64,000 nt of DNA, from assembly GCF_004337985.1 (NCBI RefSeq), contig NC_043742.1:6820641-6884640 (forward strand), in the 5' to 3' direction. A program made the translations under genes and the position numbers. Below are positions 34,281-46,459 of the stretch, piece by piece. Source of the stretch: Pyricularia pennisetigena (lineage: Eukaryota > Ascomycota > Sordariomycetes > Magnaporthales > Pyriculariaceae). The number at the start of each line of letters is the position of its first letter. Positions within the stretch are counted from its first letter, which is position 1. A model generated the notes under the pieces. The model saw nothing but the letters and a program-made list of their open reading frames with translations. It was not told the DNA's origin and ran no database searches.

Positions 34281-37248
34281 GATAAAACGAAGATGAATTA
34301 ATAGTCCGCCGAGAACGGGGGTTGTGATTCCGATTAGCTTCTTCTCGAACGTTTCCTTTGACCTATACAGTTTAATTGTCTAGTTGATTGCCGGAATACT
34401 GTACCTTATGTTCCTACATTAAGATGAATTAAGATGAATTAAGATATGCTAGATAAGGTATTAGGTATATTCTACCTCCTTTCTCCTCTACTCTTTACTC
34501 CATACGTCCACACCAGCCTGTCGCATTATGACCGTTACATTCCCGATGGAAATTGTCCCTTATGGAACCCCTCACCAACTGCTATACCGGTTATAATACC
34601 CATGCATGGTTTTAGAACGTGTATAGTAGTAGCATCAATCCATATACTGCGTATTCTTTTCGTCTGGGTGGTGTGGGTGGTTTGAATCGACTCGCAATCC
34701 CTGAATCATGCGTTGAAAGTTCTGTAAACGTTAAGTTATATATTATATGTGCAACTATTCCCCCATACTCTCCGTCAACCAAAATATTTGAGCATCTGTC
34801 TTTTCTGACTGGTCATGGCAGATCCAAAATCACGTTTAAAAATAACATCCAACTACTGTGTGTATTGTTCTATGACTATCTCAAGTAGCAAACCGTGGGT
34901 CACACCACAGTGCTTTGTTTTGGCAACTCAGCCAACTCAAAGGATCCTAAGAAAGTACTTCTAAATTGCGATCATGTACCATGCGAAATCCTCCGGATTT
35001 TTACTATATTTGTTGAACTGTGGCCGTGCATACGGACAAAAAAAAAAGAAGGTTCGTGACGGGAGGTCAAGTCGAGACAATTCTATTGTCCGCATCGACT
35101 CAGGAACTGTCGTATATAGCCCTACTGTCTACTTGGGTTCTCCCCGCAAACCAGGTTTGATCACTCCAAATATACGTTGCAGGCAAGGTATTGGGGCATC
35201 CGTATAATGAACAGCGCTCGCAGGTGACCAAGCCTACAAGCTGGTACCCTTGTCCGGGCTGTATGCTGTAGCGTAGTGTCTGTCGCGCGAAGTCAGTAGC
35301 TGTCAGGGAGCTGCGTGGTAATCAGTTGACGCAGCACTGTGCCAGACTGGACTACTATAGTACGTTAGCTGGGAAGTTCCCAGCGCTTGTCGTAGCCTGG
35401 TGGATAGTCCCCACAGTTCTCCAACATGATACTCAAAATTCCAAATTATCCCGACAAACCAAAAAGTAAGGCGGATAATAAAGAAGCAACAAATCTCTCG
35501 TACTCATACTGTCCTCCTGTGAAGTAATTACAAGCCTCTTTTCGAATTAATGACCTGCTTCTTGTAGATCCAACTTAATGACGGCCCTCGCCTACAAGGG
35601 CAAGTATCCACAATATCCGCAGGAGCTGCGGAGGCAGGATAACCGACCAAGACGCAACACGGTCGCGAATTGCACGCGCCGTTGTGCAAGCCGATTGGCA
35701 CAGCGGCTAAGGAGGGAAGCCCCCAAGCCCCGCTAGAAGCAATTTCCATTCTTCTAGAAGCAGCGCAGGGAGCAGACGAGGTTTCAAGACGGAGCCAAGA
35801 CAAGCCTCGCCCAAGGTCCAAGGCACCCTCCGCTCAGAAGCATAATTCATCAATCTTATTGCCAGGCTCCGTGAAACGTTTCCCGTTCATGCGACTCCCT
35901 GGAGCATCCTCGACTGCTCAATGCTCCCCTCCGCATAGTCGCAGCCGGTCTCATCCATGACCACTTTTGCCAACCGCCAATCGGCTCATTTCTGCCGCCC
36001 AAAGACGCTCACCATCGCAATCTTGGACTCGCCGACGGCTAGGATTTTCCACAGTTTTATCAGAATTTCCATCCACAGAACTGGATGGGCGTACCAGAAG
36101 CTAGCTGGCTCGATTTGGGCTTGCGGCTACGAAGCCCTGCAAGCCTCCTCCTCCTATAGGAATTTTTTTTTTTTTTCTCACACACCTGTCGAGAGGCTTA
36201 GAGCAGACGGGCGTGTTGTCAGAGCTGCTGACGCCTTGCTGACAAGCTGTCGTATGGGGTTACATGGTAAAAGCTTTCCCGGACATCTCTCAGACTGAGA
36301 ACCGTCTGGAAACCCACTAGTCAGCCTGTCGGTTCCTCAGCGAGCCCTCATCTTTCGTCCCATAGTTCATCGCTCATCCAGGATCGCATAGCCTAGTTGC
36401 ATGACTGCCATCTCAACGACCTGACGCTTCCAGCTAATCAGAGGGATCAGACAAAGCCCGGCCTTGAACATCCATCCAGACATCAGCCGCCTGAACCGAA
36501 CATGTCTGTCCTGTCACCTGCTGGCCGCCCCGTATGCCTATGTCTCAAGGGTTATCCCTCTAATTGAACTGGCAGCTGCCTGCTTTGACTGCTGACTGAC
36601 GCCTGACAGATCTCATTGATATTGGATCAAAATAGGGCAAAATAGGGAGCGGCTGTGTGCCTGCCACTATACCTCCGTTGCGAGCCAAATCATGTGTCTA
36701 TTCGGGTCGTATCATTTCCAATTCCCCCTTTTTATTTCCCATCCTTCTCGAACATTTCCCGCTGGTCAACCCCTGAGAACTGTCATTCGCCAATCTCATC
36801 GCCCTGTCTACAGCACCCTCTTGGCTGGACGGGGATCAGATTCAAGTACGATGCGCTATCTTTCACGTCCCCTCATCGTCAAGGCTGGCACCCGTGATCT
36901 CCGCTTTGTTCTGTTATAGCCCATCCCTGGTCTGTTATACCATCCATTCCCATGTCCTTGAACCCAGCCCACTTCTCAACCACAAGTACCGCCCGTCGAG
37001 CTTGACGTACCCCCCTCCTTAGCTTGCTGGCCCTCTTTTGCTGGACAGCCAGTCTCTGGTTTTTCTTGGTTCACGGAGATTTCTTACCCGCAATTGCGCT
37101 CTCAGTGAACACCTCGCCTTGATCAGGCTATTGGACCGTGATCATGTCGATGCGCTGCCAGCTGCGCGTAGCTTGGTAGAGGTCCCAATTTACAGCAGAG
37201 TAAGTACCCATCGTCATTCCAGGGTATTCCTTTCCAGCTCAATGCTCT

Positions 37249-37298
<50 letters not shown>

Positions 37299-38432
37299 CT
37301 TCCTTCCAGTTCTTTCCCCCCACACCGCTTCGCCTCCTCGACCATCATCGGCTCTGTATCGTCTGCTGTGTCCCCGCTACAGTATAGCGTCCTCTTCCGA
37401 ATGCATGGGACCTCACGTTTCAGCATGAATTCTCCTTTCGGCTTGCACAGTTTTGTAACCTTGCCTGCATCTTCCACACCTTGATCTCTTGCCCGCCTTT
37501 GAGCCCTTCTCTTTTCGGTCGACCGCGAAATCACGCATCCAGGTCCCGTTCCTAGCCCCTGCACACCTAGAGTCGCAATCCAGCCACGCCCCTCCCCACT
37601 CTCGACCCAAGTTGCCTACTTGGTATCCATACTCCTCCCCTAGGAGAACTACCTGGCAGGCTAGATTATCTGCCTACCCTACCCTGTTACCAGGGGGCCA
37701 TGGTCGCTGGCAGGCGTTTGTTTCTATTCCGGTTGGTAGACCATGGCATAAGATCCCCAAATTATGCTACCGTCATCGCTGCCCACCTTGCTCGGGAACA
37801 CCACTTTTCTGACCCAGGACCTTTTTTACGTACCGTACGAAGTACATGCTGCTTTCAATCTTGTTCCGGTGCAAAACATTCCCTTTCCACTTTGCTGGGC
37901 CCTCCTCGTCTTCTACCCGAGCAGATCAGACGATATAATGCAGCCCTTGCCCACCCAAACCCTGCTATAATAACTTTTGAGTCCCCAACCCACACTAATA
38001 CGCCCACACCGGTATCTCCACCAAACCACCAATAGCACGAACTGCGAGAAGTAAAAAAGGCTGGGGGGCTCGCACCGAGACCTACAGTAGAAAGTGGGCG
38101 GAGATCCTCATCATCAGACACTCAAGAAACCGTTTGGAAATACGATTGTCTGTTAAAAGGATCGCCCCTCCCTGCTACCAGTCTATAGTTTCTATTTTTT
38201 TTTTCTTTCGTTGAGCTTAACCTCCCCCATACACACACCGACAGAACTACAAGGTTCTTCAAGAGTGAGTGGAAGAGCAAGCCTGTGGATATACAGAACA
38301 GAAACAGGTGCAAAACGCGGTCAACAACGACGATCGATACAGACATATGTGCTCTCCCCGACATTTATCGACGGCTTTGACATTACTACCAAGCGGGGTC
38401 GATAGCAGCTGCATATCGGGTCTCTTCCTTCA
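32086..38432. other. Long gene-poor region
   Basis: 6.3 kb without a supported gene. Near the RAD26 start is CCCTAACCCTA (32360-32370), a telomere-like word. A28 lies at 34253-34280, and a ten-base unit (AATTAAGATG) repeats about three times near 34421-34445. A possible minus-strand exon at 33268-33489 follows a good acceptor (CTCTGTTTTGCAG) but I found no matching upstream exon. From about 36650 the sequence becomes CT-rich and may be the promoter and long 5' leader of the Myb/SANT gene, including the T48 tract. Confidence 0.45.
37251..37298. repeat. T48 homopolymer tract
   Basis: 48 consecutive T, the longest homopolymer in the window, in the presumed leader or promoter of the Myb/SANT gene. 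Its exact length may be uncertain in an assembly. Confidence 0.9.
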
Positions 38433-38582
38433 GAGGCCAAGGCGAGGGCCAGTTCCAACAGTTGACCTCGCAACAGCCCTCCGGGGCTCGCAATTATCAT
38501 TCTTTCCATACAGACTCCGGCAACCAGCCAGAGCGGTTCGCTCTGGCGGACCCCATGCATCGGCACGCTGGCGGGCCACTAT

Positions 38583-39661
38583 AGAGTTCAGGCGGATTAC
38601 AATGACTACTCACCACAGGAGTCGCATCCGCCGCAGCAAAGCCAGTCATCGCATGCCTACGAGCCGCACCACCCACGATCCCTCGCAGGTTCGTCGACAC
38701 TGCACGACCCCACGGAGCATCACAGCCATCATGTGGCGGCGCACTCACATCATCCTCCAGCCCTCCATGGACTGCCACAGCATCGCCAAACTCCATCCCA
38801 CCACCACCCGGTGCTGCTAGACCCGGTGCAGATGAGCACCCACTCGGGTTCGAGGCATATAGGACACCAAACGCCGACGCAGTATGGGGCTGGCCCGTCT
38901 CCTCATTCCGTGGTCCCGCCACCGCTCTACCCGTCAATGACACCGACACAGTCAGGCCCGAGCGGTGGTATCAAGCGATCCCGACCCGATGATCTCGATC
39001 TTTCAGTGCCCGGAATCGCCGAGCTTGACCAAGGTGAGATGGACTCCATTCAGCAGTCGCAACACATGGGCGCGGCATATGCACAATCTGCATCGACGCC
39101 TCAACACCACCACCATCGGATGCCTGAAACCGGTCCTCCCTCAAAGATGATGCGTCGGGATTCCCAAGGAGCAGGTGGCGTTGGTGGTGGCGCGCCAAGC
39201 GTGGTGGGCCAAGCAGGCATGCCACCTCCGGCCCAGAGACCCAGAGGACCAAAGTTAAAGTTCACTGCAGAAGACGATGCGCTCTTGGTGGACTTGAAGG
39301 AAAACAAGAGCCTCACGTGGAAGCAGATTGCTGAGTTCTTCCCTGGGAGGTCCAGTGGCACACTCCAAGTGCGCTACTGCACCAAGCTCAAGGCCAAAAC
39401 GACGCAATGGACCGAGGAAAACGTAAGGGCTCCCCATTCCGTGGGATAATACTCACGAGTCTGTCTTTTACTGTACTAACAAGACGGTCTGCACTACAGG
39501 ATCAGAAACTTCGGACAGCTCTGCAAGACTACGAGAGGGAAAAATGGAGGATTGTGTCTAGCAAGGTAGGCACCGGCTTTACACCAGCTGCTTGCCAGGA
39601 GAGAGCCATAATTCTAGAGGGAGGCGCGCCGCATGGACATACGCTTGGAAGTCCCTTATAG
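38583..39661 (+). CDS. Tandem Myb/SANT-domain DNA-binding protein (5' end unresolved)
   Basis: Secure exons: up to 39422 and 39500-39661, joined in phase 0 by an intron with GTAAGG, ACTAAC and CTACAG. The N-terminal half is His/Pro/Ser/Gln-rich (HHHHRMPETGPPSKMMRR) and likely disordered. Two Myb/SANT repeats follow: FTAEDDALLVDLKENKSLTW with WKQIAEFFPGRSSGTLQVRY, then QWTEENDQKLRTALQDYE with KWRIVSSKVGTGFTPAACQE. The second spans the intron. It is likely a nuclear transcription regulator. The first in-frame ATG is at 38832, yet this frame reads as protein back to about 38583, and another frame does so at 38434-38584, so the start is not established. The frame ends at TAG 39659-39661, followed by a readthrough-type context and an open extension listed next. 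I do not know a specific orthologue. Confidence 0.75.
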
Positions 39662-39874
39662 CAATCAGCGTCTCCTCCAGGAGCCTCAGCTTCTGGAGGG
39701 GACACCACCGGATACACGCATCAGCCAGCGACACATGAATCATCACACACCACCGGAGCTTACACCCATCAACCACCAGCCTCCGAGTCGGGACTTCACT
39801 CCGGATACTCAAACCCGCCGCCTGCCACACACGCCCCCAGCCACCATAATATCTACCACCCCACCCAACTTTAG
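39659..39874 (+). other. Possible stop-readthrough extension of the Myb/SANT gene
   Basis: The stop TAG (39659-39661) is followed by CAATCA, matching the CARYYA context of TMV-type leaky stops. The same frame is then open for 70 codons to TAG at 39872-39874. The extension is Ser/Thr/Pro/His/Gly-rich (SASPPGASASGGDTTGYTHQ, NIYHPTQL at the end), like the N-terminal half of the protein and unlike a random 3' UTR. Removing an intron-like segment (GTAGGC at 39566 to TATAG at 39661, 96 nt, phase 0) would also bypass the stop, but would delete the second half of the second SANT repeat. Confidence 0.5.
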
Positions 39875-42800
39875 TAGTCAAGCTCGATGAAAGTTGGGGA
39901 CCGGGATAGGCTGATTATGCGCGAAAAGCAAAATATTCACGAAGGACCAGCATTCCTTCTCTACCGGGATCAGGTCTCTGCGGTGAGACCGACATACATA
40001 CAGCACGGACAGCTTAGCGCCCCATGACTTCTGAGCGCCGTGCCAGCATCCTTTCACGGGGAATAACTGCCTAAACCAGCAATGTTCTGGGTCATTCAGC
40101 TTGGCCAGCCCCCCAAAGTTGCGACCTTGCAACTTCCTGCCTCTTGGCCAATTTTTCTTTTGCCGTCTTTGATTTTCCCCGACTACCCCTTGTTTCCTTT
40201 CCTATTTATTTTGTGGACCAAGACCTGAGATCGCTCGTTCTATAGATGTTCTGTTTTCCTTGTTTTTTTTTTTCTGTTTTTTTGTTTTTCTTTTGTTTTT
40301 CTCTTTTCTCTTTTCTTCTCTTCCTGTAGTACGGCTCGGCTTTGCTTCAGGCGGGATAATTTCGAGATACCCTCCCCGGCCCGGCAGCATGTGTCGATGA
40401 TTTTTGCAGAAGATGGTTTGTTACACCTTTGATATTGTCTTGTTTTGTCTTCTCTTTAGGATATGTGGTGATGAACATAGAAAAGGGGGAATACCCGGAT
40501 GCATTTTGACAAAAAATTTTGCATTTATATCAGAGATATGGATTGGCGCGCGCACATAATATGATAGTCACGTTTTGTACCAGTCGCATACTGTGCACTT
40601 TTTGTTTACACTACTAGTCTAGAGGCTATTTCTAATTTAGTGACTTTTGCTTCGCTACGGCTGGTCTGCTGGAAGATAGGTACCTAAGAAGGTTTTGTGG
40701 GAGAAAGCAGCTGAGGGGAAGGGTCCAAAAGCCCCCCCCCCCCCCCCCTGTGATGTTGGGTGCCAAGGCCGGTGGCAGTGGAGGTTAGCAAAAGAGCCCA
40801 CAAAGGATGTCGTACAGCACTCGGGTGTAGGGACGGCAAAGGGGGGGGGAGGGGGGACAAAAAAAAAGACTTATTTGCGAACCCCAGAGCTGGCCGGTGT
40901 GCGACTCATTCATACATGGTACATGGATTCTAGTGGAGTTTATATATCATGCTATCCACCGACGATATACTAAGTATGTCCGTCCTATTACTGACCGTAG
41001 TCTTATGAATAGGCCAACCAAGATTTTGCAAGATCACACGCGGCGGGAGGTTGTGAGACGCATTACAATACGACCAACATGGACAATTACCCCAAATTGG
41101 ATAATTCTGCACAATCCCAAAGTGCTGACACATGCGGAATTATTGAATTTTATTCTATTTTTTTTTTTCCATAATTTCTTTCTTCACCCCTCTGTGACGT
41201 TGTCAACGGAGCGTCTTTTTATTCTTCTTTATTTTTTTACTATTATTATTTTTCTTTCAACCCCTTCCCCTTGTCTGTCCGTTCGCCTCATAAACATTAG
41301 GCTTCGGGAAGGGTCAACAGCCTCAAATGCAGGTTAAGCAGGCCAAAAGCCAATTTGAACTGCCGTGGGTGTGTAGCAGCAGGTGGGTGGCTTGCGAGGA
41401 GGCAAGCGCGCAAGCGCACGGGTCTTCGGAGGGGGGGCAATGGAACCGTGACAGCGTGTGTGGGAACCGGAATGAAACGCTGTACTACTGTACTACTGCT
41501 TTGCAGCAGCATTAAATGCGGAGATTGGGCACAGAGACAGAAGGGAATTTAAAGTACTCGGCTAAGAAAGAAAGGGAGGTTTGCGCGTACTGTACCTGGA
41601 CCTGTACATTTTGGCTTACCTAGGTAGGTAAGTGTACCTTATGTTGCCTTACCTTGGGCGCTAAGGGGCAGCTACTACCTTGCCTTACCTACCTTACCTA
41701 GTAGGTAGGAGGACCAGTGGGTGGATAACTGCTTTTTTTTTTTTTTTTTTGTTTTGTCTGGAAATTGATTGCCGTGGTAATAGCTCCTCCCACGGTACAA
41801 GCTTTTTTTTTTTTTTTTCTTCTCTTTACAGTAGGTACTCCTTTTTGTTTTGTTTTATTTTTGTTCTATTTTTTTCTTGGTTATTTTAATTCGCTAGGCA
41901 TTTTAGTTTGGTTGGACCAACCAAAACTGCTTTATCAGATAAATCTGGCAGTCCGTATCTCGCTTATGCTTGACGCCAACCGCCGGAGAAAAAATCGACT
42001 TTCGAATCGGGACTTTGCTGCGGGGAGGCGCTTGGGTCATTGGCATTCTTTGCCTTCCTCATTCTTCCTGCCAAGCCTTGATAATTCACTGACCTGTTGT
42101 ATCCTGACCCTTTTTTTTTGCCAATACTTTCCTTTCTTTGGGTGAATCCAAAACCCCCTTCCTTGTTCAATGAGGAACAATTGCTGATCCTTCCCTTTAT
42201 GTGGAGACATAACCAACACTGGGTTGCGCGCAAAGACGAGTCTCCCCTTTTTTTAAAAGCAACTTGCTCCCACAACAGGCAGGACAGACGGAAGAAGCCG
42301 ATAAGGAACATACGGGAATCGCCTTCCCTGCCTGTACATAACAGAATGATTGCGAAAACCTATATACAGTTATGACAAATGAAGGCACAGGCAGAGCTTG
42401 CATTACACAGACCTCGAAAATAGAGCTCAAGGGCCACAATAGGACCGAGGAACGGCGGAACATATGATTGCGAGACGCCATCTTTGAGAGGGGTATTCCC
42501 AGGGCCAAACATGGATGGGCTGGGCTAGGCTGGATGGGATAGATAATGGACTTCCTCTACCGAAGGACCTCGGGCCACTTTTTTCTTTTTTCCTTCTTGG
42601 GATTTGCGGTCTCAGGGAAACACGTCCGGCCCAACGCGTCCCTTTGCCCCGACTGGCGCGCCCCATCCATCGGGTAGGAATTTCATCATCAGCATCATGT
42701 GCGTGTACGTGTGTGCGTGTGGGTGTGCGCCCATTCATCCCGTTGGGCTATCTTGCCGCCCGACCCCTCCTGCAACAACGACGCAATGCACGGTAACAAA

Positions 42801-45553
42801 CTATGGAACCGCCGGTGACGGGTTTCCTGGCTATAGCTTGACCTCATATCTACATGAACTAGCCTCTAGACCTAGCCGGACAGCGGACAGCGCCCAGGGA
42901 CATGGGGATAATTCCAACCAACCAACCTCCCTGGCCCTGGCTTGCCTGTCAAGCATTGGCAGGTCCTCGAGATAAAGTCCAGGAAAGAAAGGGGAACTGC
43001 TAATGGGGATGGGTGGTACATAAGGACACAGGAACATAACCCCGGTGTTTCCGAGAGACCAAAGAGGCATTGGTTACGAAAAAAAGGCGCGTTTATGGGC
43101 ACTTTGTGGGTGGGGGGAAAAGATCGCTTGCCTCTTTGGTTCGGTTCGTCTTGTCTCTGCTACTCCCCCGTCATGGCATAGCCAGCTGTGAAATGGCGAG
43201 TCCGGACGCTGCGTGCCGGGGTAGCATTTCGGAAAGAGTCTGGATTTGTCGGTTATGATGTGCTTGGCCGCTTTGTTTTAGCTTTTTTTTTTTGTTTTTT
43301 TCTGTTCCCAGCTTTGCCCAGCCCAAAAAGTGAGGGGGCTTGTGTCCTTTTTTTTTCTCTTGTGCTCTGCCCTATATCAGCCATCTATATCGCCCCCTAT
43401 ATGACAAGTCTGTTAAGTAGGGCACGCCGCCCAACACCCACACCCTCCTCTCTTGCCACTTCTTTTTCCCCCTCTGTTGCCTTTCCCGCGCCACAGAGAA
43501 TTTTTTTGGGATTGAGTTTCTTTTGGGCTCTTTCGTCTTCTAGCTCCTACAAGGGGAGGGAATCCATCGGGGCCCCAACCCTTATTTGCTGCTTCTATCA
43601 AGCTATATTGAAGAATTTTCTTGTTTTATTATTTGTTGTCTCCCATTTTGTCCCGCCTAGTAGTCTTGGTCAACGTCAGGGGGGGCAAACAAAAGATGAA
43701 CCAAAGCAAGCAAGCGAGCCTCACAAATGCAGCCACAGACGTCTTGTTGTCTCCGGAAATCATGGAAGAAGCGGTGTGTTCTAGGTTGATGTCTGTTGTT
43801 GTCTTGGTTGTGGGAATTCCCACAAGCTGCTTACCTGGACGAGGTATTTTGAAGCGACTTGATTTTAAATTAAATCAGAGAGGCAAAAAAAAAGGAGGCG
43901 ACAAACGGTAGCCAGCCATGATGATGCTACTGGCGCACAAGGTTCGCCTTGTCTCTCCACTCCATCTTGGGAGATAAAAAGGGGCTCTGCAGAGCAAGGA
44001 GATCCAAGACATCTTTGGACGCCTTATTTGCGCTTTGTGCGTGAGGCTCGCTTTGCTGACAGTACAAAGGATAAGGGGGAAAAAGTCTTGCTTGGTCTCT
44101 GATCTTTGGACCAGTCACCGTAGCTACCATACTTCCTTCAGTCGTGTACCAGATGCAGAACGAACTGCAAGCATCGTCATAAGCCTACTTGCCCTTCACC
44201 GACCTTTCAGGTTATGGACTCTTTACTAATCAGCATGCGAGGACCCGGCCATTTTTCTCTGCTGCTCCGCATGCGCGCATATGTGGTAAAATGAGAGAGG
44301 GGGAAAAAAAAGTCTGTAAACCACGCTGGTGCGTTCTTCATGGAATATCTGCGACCCTGGCAGATGCGTGGTGTTGTACTACGTAGACATGGTACAGGTA
44401 TTTATTTGGCTTTGATTTGCTAAGCTGGTAGTTGCTCATTTTTACTTTTTTGCTTCTCCTTTCTCTCTTTTTTTGGATTTTTTTTGTTGATCATGTAGAT
44501 CTTTCTTTTCCTTTTGGCTCCCGCGGCGGCAGTTTCCTTCCGCTTGACTGAGTCTGGGTATAATTGCGAGAGAGACTTTTTTTTCCCTCCCGTTCTTTTG
44601 TTTCTTTGTGGCTGGCGTTGAGCTGAAAAAAAGACAAGAGTTTAGCGCGCTCTAATTCGTACAAATCTGTAATACTATACCCCCGAAGGATGCAGTTGTC
44701 GCGCCATTTTTTTGTTACTTTTTTGATTTGCTGCTGTTGCTTTTCATCCTTTTTTTTTTATTTTTATCCTGTTTCGTTATTGTGCGGTTGTAGCAGAATT
44801 ATAGGGTCAGGGGCTGCGGTCATGTCATCCTCTACGGTGCCATTGGATCCCGGCTTACCGGTCAGCTTTCAGGGTTTTGCTTTTCAAGATGCCTGGATAA
44901 TTACACGCCCTATTTAATCCGAGACATAGAATGACGAATAAAAGAAGGAAAGAAGAAAGTAAAAGGAAACTAAAAAAAAGTGGTCGGCACAGCCCTGTGA
45001 AGATGGTTGGTTCAGCCTCCGTTATCCCGACTTGACTGGCGGCTCGTATTCCTACTGATGGATTTAGTCGCGAATTTTTTCCAAGGGATCTGGACTGGAA
45101 CATTCAGATCAAGCCTTGAAAGCCTTCGCTCGGGCCTCGATGTCAGCCTCAGTCACCAGAGATACATACGGTGAGGTTTTGCGCTGAGCAAAACAAATGC
45201 TGGTCAATTCGTGTCTGCTCCAAGTGATTAGGCGAGGCTAAGACGCGGTTGCTCCGTCATCTCTGCCTCCTATATCAATTAGAATAGTTATTGGCCGGTC
45301 TAGTATATGGTTACACTTATACTACTGCAGGTCACTGAAGAAGATCGTCAAGACGAACCATACCGGAGTTTTTATCATAGTGAGGGTATAACTTAATATA
45401 TAACCCGGTGACCAAGTACAAGGTAGTGGCCATATACCCTGTGCAACAAGACACCCGATAGTTTAAATGTATTTGCCCTCACACTAGGAAACATGGGATA
45501 CACAATAGACCAAAACGATGTAAAAGAAAGCCCATCCTCGCAAAAACAATCCT
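39875..45553. other. Long intergenic region, low complexity
   Basis: 5.7 kb with no supported gene. It holds many T-rich stretches (for example 41734-41750, 41804-41818, 43284-43294), a C17 run at 40732-40748, G runs near 40842, and a cluster of TAGGTAGGTA/TACCTTACC words at 41620-41710. Open frames such as 43188-43784 are rich in F, S and P, as translated T/C-rich DNA is, and match no family. Confidence 0.5.
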
Positions 45554-46459
45554 CTACAACTCATCCTTGGCATCGGTCGCCGCAGCCTCGGCAGCCTCGG
45601 CGGACCTCGAAGCAGCCAGAGCGGCTGCCGAAGCCTCGGCCTCCTCCTTCTCCCTCGCGACGCGTGCCTTCTTCCCGGCCTCGGTCTCCTTGAGGACCTG
45701 CGCCTTGACCGTGAACTTGATCTCCCGGCTGTTGGAGTCGAGGTCCGGCACCGTCCGGTCCACCACCCAGCCCGTGACGCCGCCGTCCTTGAGCACCGGC
45801 CCGTACCTCTCCAGATCCGCCAGCTCGGCCTCGCACCCGCTGCCCTCGGCCACCCACAGCGGCAGCGTGTGGTAGACGGCGCCGGCCGCGAACATGACGA
45901 CCAGGTCCTCGTCCGGCGGCAGCCTCGCCGCCTCGGCGTCCACCCCCTCGCCCGCGTCGTCATCACCACCACCCGCCACCACGCTGGCGGTAGGCCTGGG
46001 CCTGGGCGTGGCGGTGCCCTTGATCTTGATGCCCGGCTTGTTCTTGTGGTAGACGCCAAACAGCCACATGCCGTCGCTCTCCTTGTCTCTGCGCTGCACC
46101 TCCGACCACCTCTTGACCGCCTCGGGCATGTCGGTGAAGTTCATGAGCACCACGTCGCGCTTGGGCCCGTGCTCGTCGACGCCGTCCCAGCTCCCCGGGA
46201 ACGGCCGCCCGCCGAAAAAGTACTTGAGCGCGTTCGCCCACGGCTGCAGGCCCAGCGGCTCCTCGTTCTGCAGCTCGCTGAGCAGGTGCTGCCGCGCCGT
46301 GAAGGTCCGCGTCGCCGTGCACGTCGCCTCGAACCCCGGCGGCGTCTCGTGCTCGCCGAACGGGTTCGACCAGGGGAAGTCGTCCACTACCCGGCTGACC
46401 ACCACCTCGGCCGTCGCGGCTGCCGTGAAGAGCAGCGCGATCCTGGTGACGAGTTTCAT
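45554..46459 (-). CDS. ER-lumenal protein with signal peptide and C-terminal KDEL
   Basis: 301 aa from the ATG at 46459, which starts a good signal peptide (MKLVTRIALLFTAAATAEVV); the longer upstream frame would bury it. The C-terminus is ATDAKDEL, a canonical ER-retrieval signal. Between them are two cysteines (ATCTATRTF and GSGCEAEL) that could form one disulfide, a Trp/Phe-rich segment (LKYFFGGRPFPGSWDGVDE), an NFTD glycosylation site, a Thr/Pro/Arg linker with an acidic stretch, and a final Ala/Glu/Lys-rich helix likely to be a coiled coil. I do not recognise the domain. It is probably a lumenal ER protein of the secretory pathway. Codon use is strongly GC-biased, so the opposite strand is also open. 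Confidence 0.72.
   Translation of the reverse strand: MKLVTRIALLFTAAATAEVVVSRVVDDFPWSNPFGEHETPPGFEATCTATRTFTARQHLLSELQNEEPLGLQPWANALKYFFGGRPFPGSWDGVDEHGPKRDVVLMNFTDMPEAVKRWSEVQRRDKESDGMWLFGVYHKNKPGIKIKGTATPRPRPTASVVAGGGDDDAGEGVDAEAARLPPDEDLVVMFAAGAVYHTLPLWVAEGSGCEAELADLERYGPVLKDGGVTGWVVDRTVPDLDSNSREIKFTVKAQVLKETEAGKKARVAREKEEAEASAAALAASRSAEAAEAAATDAKDEL

Noticed and set aside
37038..37484. 148-codon plus-strand ORF containing poly-Phe
   Set aside because: It translates the T48 tract; not a plausible protein.
43188..43784. 198-codon plus-strand ORF rich in F, S and P
   Set aside because: Composition is what T/C-rich DNA encodes; no recognisable domain.
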